Assembly (NCBI GenBank): GCA_963744575.1
Contig: CAVUUF010000014.1
Coordinates: 186,001 to 250,000, forward strand
Reading direction: 5' to 3'
Length of the DNA: 64,000 bases
Origin: Palsa-504 sp963744575
Lineage (GTDB): Bacteria > Actinomycetota > Actinomycetes > Streptosporangiales > Streptosporangiaceae
The stretch's first letter is position 1. Each line of letters begins with the position of its first letter. The position numbers were made by a program, and so were the translations under genes. Shown here one piece after another: positions 60,947 through 64,000 of the stretch. The notes below the pieces were generated by a model that ran no database searches, was not told the DNA's origin, and saw only the letters and a program-made list of their open reading frames with translations.

Positions 60947-61654
60947 TCAGGTGGTATCGCCGGGGTCGCCGCCGGCCAGCTCGGCCTTGGCCCGGCGGGC
61001 GTCGATGTCGACATACTCCTGGCCGGAGAGCTTCGCGATCGCCTGCATGATCTCGTCGGTGATGGTGCGCAGCAGCTGGCCGTCGGCGTCCCGCCCGTGG
61101 TGGCGGGAGAAGTCCAGCGGCTCGCCGAACCGGACGCCCGGGCGGAACCGCGGGTTCGGCCAGAGCGTTCCGGGCGGCTGGAACTGGAACGTGTCGATCA
61201 TGGCGCACGGGACCACCGGAGCGCCGGATTCGATGGCGAGCCTGGCGACCCCGGTCTTGCCCCGGTACAGGCGGCCGTCCGGGCTGCGGGTGCCTTCCGG
61301 GTAGATGCCGAGCACCTTTCCGGCCGCCAGGACCTGCAGGCTGGTCCTCATCGCCTGCTCGCTGGCCGGGCCCCCGGCGCGGTCGACGGGAATCTGGCCG
61401 ACCCCAGTGAAGAAGGCCTTGCTGATCAGCCCCTTCAGCCCGCGCCCGGTGAAGTACTCGGACTTAGCCAGGAAGATCACCTTCCTCGGTACCGGCAGCG
61501 GCCCGAAGAAGTGGTCGGAGAACGACAGGTGATTGCTCGCGAGGATGACCGGGCCTCGCCGTGGAACGTTCTTGACCCCCCACACGCGGGGCCGGAAGAG
61601 GATCTTCAGCGTCATCCCGAGCGTGTACTTCGTCAGCCAGTAGCCCACGCTCAC
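60947..61654 (-). CDS. 1-acyl-glycerol-3-phosphate acyltransferase (PlsC type)
   Basis: Acylates lysophosphatidic acid at the membrane. GPVILASNHLSFSDHFFGPL holds the catalytic HxxxxD, and GIYPEGTRSPDGRLYRGKTG the conserved EGTR motif; PVVPCAMIDTFQ and GVRFGEPLDF follow. GTG 61654 gives 235 aa beginning VSVGYWLTKYTLGM; ATG 61693 would add 13 residues with no ribosome site. Divergent from the esterase next to it, with only 64 bp between. Confidence 0.85.
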   Translation of the reverse strand: MSVGYWLTKYTLGMTLKILFRPRVWGVKNVPRRGPVILASNHLSFSDHFFGPLPVPRKVIFLAKSEYFTGRGLKGLISKAFFTGVGQIPVDRAGGPASEQAMRTSLQVLAAGKVLGIYPEGTRSPDGRLYRGKTGVARLAIESGAPVVPCAMIDTFQFQPPGTLWPNPRFRPGVRFGEPLDFSRHHGRDADGQLLRTITDEIMQAIAKLSGQEYVDIDARRAKAELAGGDPGDTT

Positions 61655-61718
61655 ATCGTCCCACGTCCCGGGGCTCCGCGGGATGCGCCACATGGCATCA
61701 GCATGCGACGATTCCCCC

Positions 61719-62468
61719 ATGTCACCAGTGCTTCCAGGCGCGGAACCATTCGACCACGAGGGCGGCCCGGCCGGCGTGCTGCTGTGCCACGGTTTCACCG
61801 GCAGCCCGCAGGCGCTGCGCGGCTGGGCGGACTACCTGGCCGCCCACGGCCTGACGGTAAGCCTGCCCCGGTTGCCCGGGCACGGCACCACCTGGCAGGA
61901 CATGGCCCGCACCGGTAGTGACGACTGGTACGCCGAGGTAGACGCCGCGTTTGGCCGGCTGGCAAGCCGTTGCGAGCAGACCTTCGTGTTCGGCCTGTCC
62001 ATGGGCGGCTGCCTGGCGCTCCGGCTGGCCGAGGCTCACGGCAGCGCGGTACGCGGCCTGGTGCTCGTCAACCCGTCGCTGGCCCCGGACACCAGGCTGT
62101 TCCTGCTCGCCCCGGTGCTCAAGCACGTGCTGCGGTCGCTGCCCGGCCTCGCCAGCGACATCAAGAAGCCCGGCGTGCACGAGGTCGGCTACGACCGGGT
62201 GCCGGTCAGAGCCGCGGCCACGCTGCCGAAGCTCTGGAACACCACGGTCCGCCACCTCGGCGAGATCGCCCAGCCGGTGCTGGTCTACCGCAGCACCGTC
62301 GATCACGTCGTCGGTCCGGCGAGCATGCGGGCGCTGCTGGCCGGGCTGCCCGACAGCCAGGTGACCGTGCGCGAATGCGCCGACAGCTATCACGTCGCGA
62401 CGCTGGACAACGACGCCGGAGCCATCTTCGAGGGCAGCCTGAAGTTCATCCACGACAACCCCCGATAG
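61719..62468 (+). CDS. Alpha/beta hydrolase (carboxylesterase/monoglyceride-lipase-like)
   Basis: 249 aa. HGFTGSPQALRGWADYLAAH contains the oxyanion HG motif; the nucleophile is in FVFGLSMGGCLALRLAEAHG (GxSxG); the acid is in VYRSTVDHVV and the His in DSYHVATLD. A cap region with LLAPVLKHVLRSLPGLASDI lies between. Resembles the Est30-type carboxylesterases. Divergent from the acyltransferase, so both might act on glycerolipids. Confidence 0.85.
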   Translation: MSPVLPGAEPFDHEGGPAGVLLCHGFTGSPQALRGWADYLAAHGLTVSLPRLPGHGTTWQDMARTGSDDWYAEVDAAFGRLASRCEQTFVFGLSMGGCLALRLAEAHGSAVRGLVLVNPSLAPDTRLFLLAPVLKHVLRSLPGLASDIKKPGVHEVGYDRVPVRAAATLPKLWNTTVRHLGEIAQPVLVYRSTVDHVVGPASMRALLAGLPDSQVTVRECADSYHVATLDNDAGAIFEGSLKFIHDNPR

Positions 62469-62534
62469 GGGTATTTGCCGGGAGCCGGGAGGATGGTCCC
62501 GGACGGCGGCGCTGACCGGCTAACTTTGGGAGGC

Positions 62535-63023
62535 GTGGAACCATCTGCCCCGTCGCCCGAGATGGTCGCCGCCTCACGCAGGCACCTGACCGGGCGCTAT
62601 GCGTCTGGCGTGGACGCGCTGCTATGGGAAACGGAGAAGCGCCTGCTCCCGGACCTTGACGCCATCAAATCGGTGACCGCGGCGGTGGCCTCGGGACAAG
62701 CCGACGGGCTCGATGTGGGCGCCGCGATCGTCCTGGTGCAAGCGGCGCGGCTCGGCCTGGACCGCCTGGAATACGAGCTCTTCGCGGGGGCACGCGCCCT
62801 CGGCATGGAGTCGGAGGCACTGGCCGCGGTCCTGGACCTGCCGGACGCCGCCGCGGCCGACGAGCGGCAGAGGTGGCTGGAGGCCCGGCGGGAAGTACCG
62901 TACGCCACGGCTGAAAAAGACCGGCCACAAGGGCGGGCCGCCGGGACGCAGGCCGACCAGCGGGCCGGACCGGGGCCGTCCGGGCCGCGGGCCCGGCCGC
63001 CGGGACAACGGGAGGACACCTGA
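62535..63023 (+). CDS. Hypothetical helical protein, 162 aa
   Basis: Helical N-terminal two-thirds (MVAASRRHLTGRYASGVDAL, LPDLDAIKSVTAAVASGQAD, LVQAARLGLDRLEYELFAGA) and an Arg/Gly/Pro-rich disordered tail. It has no recognised family. GTG 62535 is the first reasonable start; GGGAGG sits only 1 nt upstream, so the true start may be ATG 62562. Confidence 0.55.
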   Translation: MEPSAPSPEMVAASRRHLTGRYASGVDALLWETEKRLLPDLDAIKSVTAAVASGQADGLDVGAAIVLVQAARLGLDRLEYELFAGARALGMESEALAAVLDLPDAAAADERQRWLEARREVPYATAEKDRPQGRAAGTQADQRAGPGPSGPRARPPGQREDT

Positions 63024-63196
63024 CCGGAACGCCGGGAACCAGGCGCCCGCCGGCGGGTGACTGCCGTGATACGCCCTGGGCGTAATCCTCCGGCTCGGCT
63101 CGATAACCGCCCGTTCTCCCCGGATTTCCCCTCCCGGCGGCGGACCGCGGGCAGCTATCGTGGGAGTCAGGCTTCGATTCGGACATCGGTGGGGAC

Positions 63197-64000
63197 GTGC
63201 CGGACTGGGATAATACGGAGAGCAGAGAAAGCGACGAGGACGCGGCGTGGCGTGATCTGGTCGCCCGGTTCGAGGAGCCCGCGATCACGACGGGGCCGAC
63301 GCCCTGGCCGGAACGCGAGAACGTCCCGGGCCAGCGCCCGCAGGCACCCGCCGGGACGGACGGAACGTCGGCGGTTCACGGGGCGCAGGGAGCGGAAACC
63401 GCGCCGGCCGGAACCGGGACCGGACAGGCTCAAGGGCCCGCCGGAACCGGGACCGGACAGGCTCAAGGGCCCGCCGGAACCGGGACCGGGCAGGCTCAAG
63501 GGCCCGCCGGAACCGGGACCGGGCAGGCTCAAGGGCCCGCCGGAACCGGGACCGGGCAGGCTCAAGGGCCCGCCGGAACCGGGACCGATGGCGCGGCGGC
63601 AGCGGACGACGTGCGGGAACGCCGCGCCGAGGGGGTACGGGAGACCCGGGGCGACGGGAGCGCACGGGAGACGCGCGAGGTGGAGGGAGTCCGCGGCTTC
63701 GACGACGAGGGCGTGCGCGGGGCGTTCGACGCGGACCGGCTACCGGGGACGCGCGAGCCGGACGTAACCAGGACAGCACGGCGAGACCGGCGGCCGGCTG
63801 CGCATGAGGCCCGGGGCCGCCGGGTCCGGGCCAGCAAGGTGCCGCCGCAGTCGGCGCAGGAAGACGACGAAGGACACTACGTACCTCCCGCGCCGCCACC
63901 GCTACCGAGGCTCGATCCGATCACCAAGGGCGCCTGGGCGGCCCTGTTCGGCGGGCCCGCTTACCTGGTGGTGGCCACCGCGGTGGGCTGGTCGGTGCCG
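63197..64000 (+). CDS. Conserved actinobacterial membrane protein with 11-residue repeats (cut by window edge)
   Basis: Starts MPDWDNTESRESDEDAAWRD LVARFEEP, an acidic leader I recognise from hypothetical actinobacterial membrane proteins. A disordered repeat region (AGTGTGQAQGP five times plus a partial copy) is followed by a charged Arg/Glu/Asp region. Then the conserved anchor segment YVPPAPPPLPRLDPITKGAW AALFGGPAYLVVATAVGW begins the first membrane span. It runs off the right edge, so length and further spans are unknown. GTG 63197 is preceded by GGGGAC. Confidence 0.7.
   Translation, partial: MPDWDNTESRESDEDAAWRDLVARFEEPAITTGPTPWPERENVPGQRPQAPAGTDGTSAVHGAQGAETAPAGTGTGQAQGPAGTGTGQAQGPAGTGTGQAQGPAGTGTGQAQGPAGTGTGQAQGPAGTGTDGAAAADDVRERRAEGVRETRGDGSARETREVEGVRGFDDEGVRGAFDADRLPGTREPDVTRTARRDRRPAAHEARGRRVRASKVPPQSAQEDDEGHYVPPAPPPLPRLDPITKGAWAALFGGPAYLVVATAVGWSVP
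63407..63586. repeat. 33-bp tandem repeat, five copies plus a partial
   Basis: Units of 33 bp beginning GCCGGAACCGGGACCGG run from 63407 to 63571, with 15 bp of a sixth copy. Copies 3-5 are identical and copies 1-2 differ from them by one base (GGA vs GGG). In frame this gives AGTGTGQAQGP repeats. Confidence 0.92.

Noticed and set aside
63407..63586. CRISPR-like array
   Set aside because: Units are contiguous with no unique spacers and encode an in-frame peptide repeat.

Overview
The window is about 72 percent GC and carries a recognisably actinobacterial gene set: actinobacterial integration host factor (mIHF), a BldD with an intact cyclic-di-GMP signature, a PASTA-domain Ser/Thr kinase near an Rv2175c-type protein, an SAV_6107-type HEPN protein, DUF2786 and DUF2510 proteins, and a helicase-motif-less PriA. 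Gene order and many GTG starts fit a filamentous or soil actinomycete, perhaps Streptosporangiaceae-like. That placement is inference. Most of the window is chromosomal housekeeping DNA. It is interrupted by a solo tnpB element and by a serine-integrase element of roughly 6 kb.

Left part (1-13 kb): chorismate synthase (cut by the left edge) behind an SseB-like gene; two unknown coupled genes; a purine/molybdoenzyme-flavoured group (DUF2877, MocA-type nucleotidyltransferase, XdhC) with an aldose epimerase; then an operon on the minus strand that starts at an FMN riboswitch and runs ribE-ribBA-ribH-hisG-NUDIX. A HAD protein and a divergent Lrp regulator/MFS exporter pair follow.

Middle (15-41 kb): rpe, a tnpB element placed directly in front of rpe, then rsmB-fmt-def-priA, metK, coaBC, rpoZ-gmk-mihF, and the complete de novo pyrimidine operon pyrR-pyrB-pyrC-carA-carB-pyrK-pyrD-pyrF, all on the minus strand. 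The pyrR/bldD divergent region holds a TATGAT -10 box, a candidate PyrR-binding leader, a perfect TGTGA-N6-TCACA CRP-type site and a bldD promoter with a dyad at its start site. Two gene structures are unusual: gmk has no stop codon and runs in frame into rpoZ, and fmt changes frame inside a GC-rich tandem repeat.

Accessory region (41.4-47.5 kb): small orphan genes, a broken DUF6879/helix-turn-helix module, a DUF2510 membrane protein, a chain of tiny overlapping genes and a large serine integrase, lying between the Rv2175c-like gene and the oxidoreductase/PASTA-kinase pair.

Right part (47.5-64 kb): the kinase is followed by an aromatic-rich leader peptide, a competing antiterminator and a perfect intrinsic terminator in front of a type I-beta DAHP synthase. 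This is a textbook-like attenuator read directly from sequence. Then come thiI, two paralogous small membrane proteins (one with collagen-like Gly-X-Y repeats), DUF4262, an MFS exporter, a DrrAB-type ABC exporter with a PadR regulator and its palindrome, a probable PPi-type phosphofructokinase, a PlsC acyltransferase, an esterase and, at the right edge, a membrane protein with an 11-residue tandem repeat.
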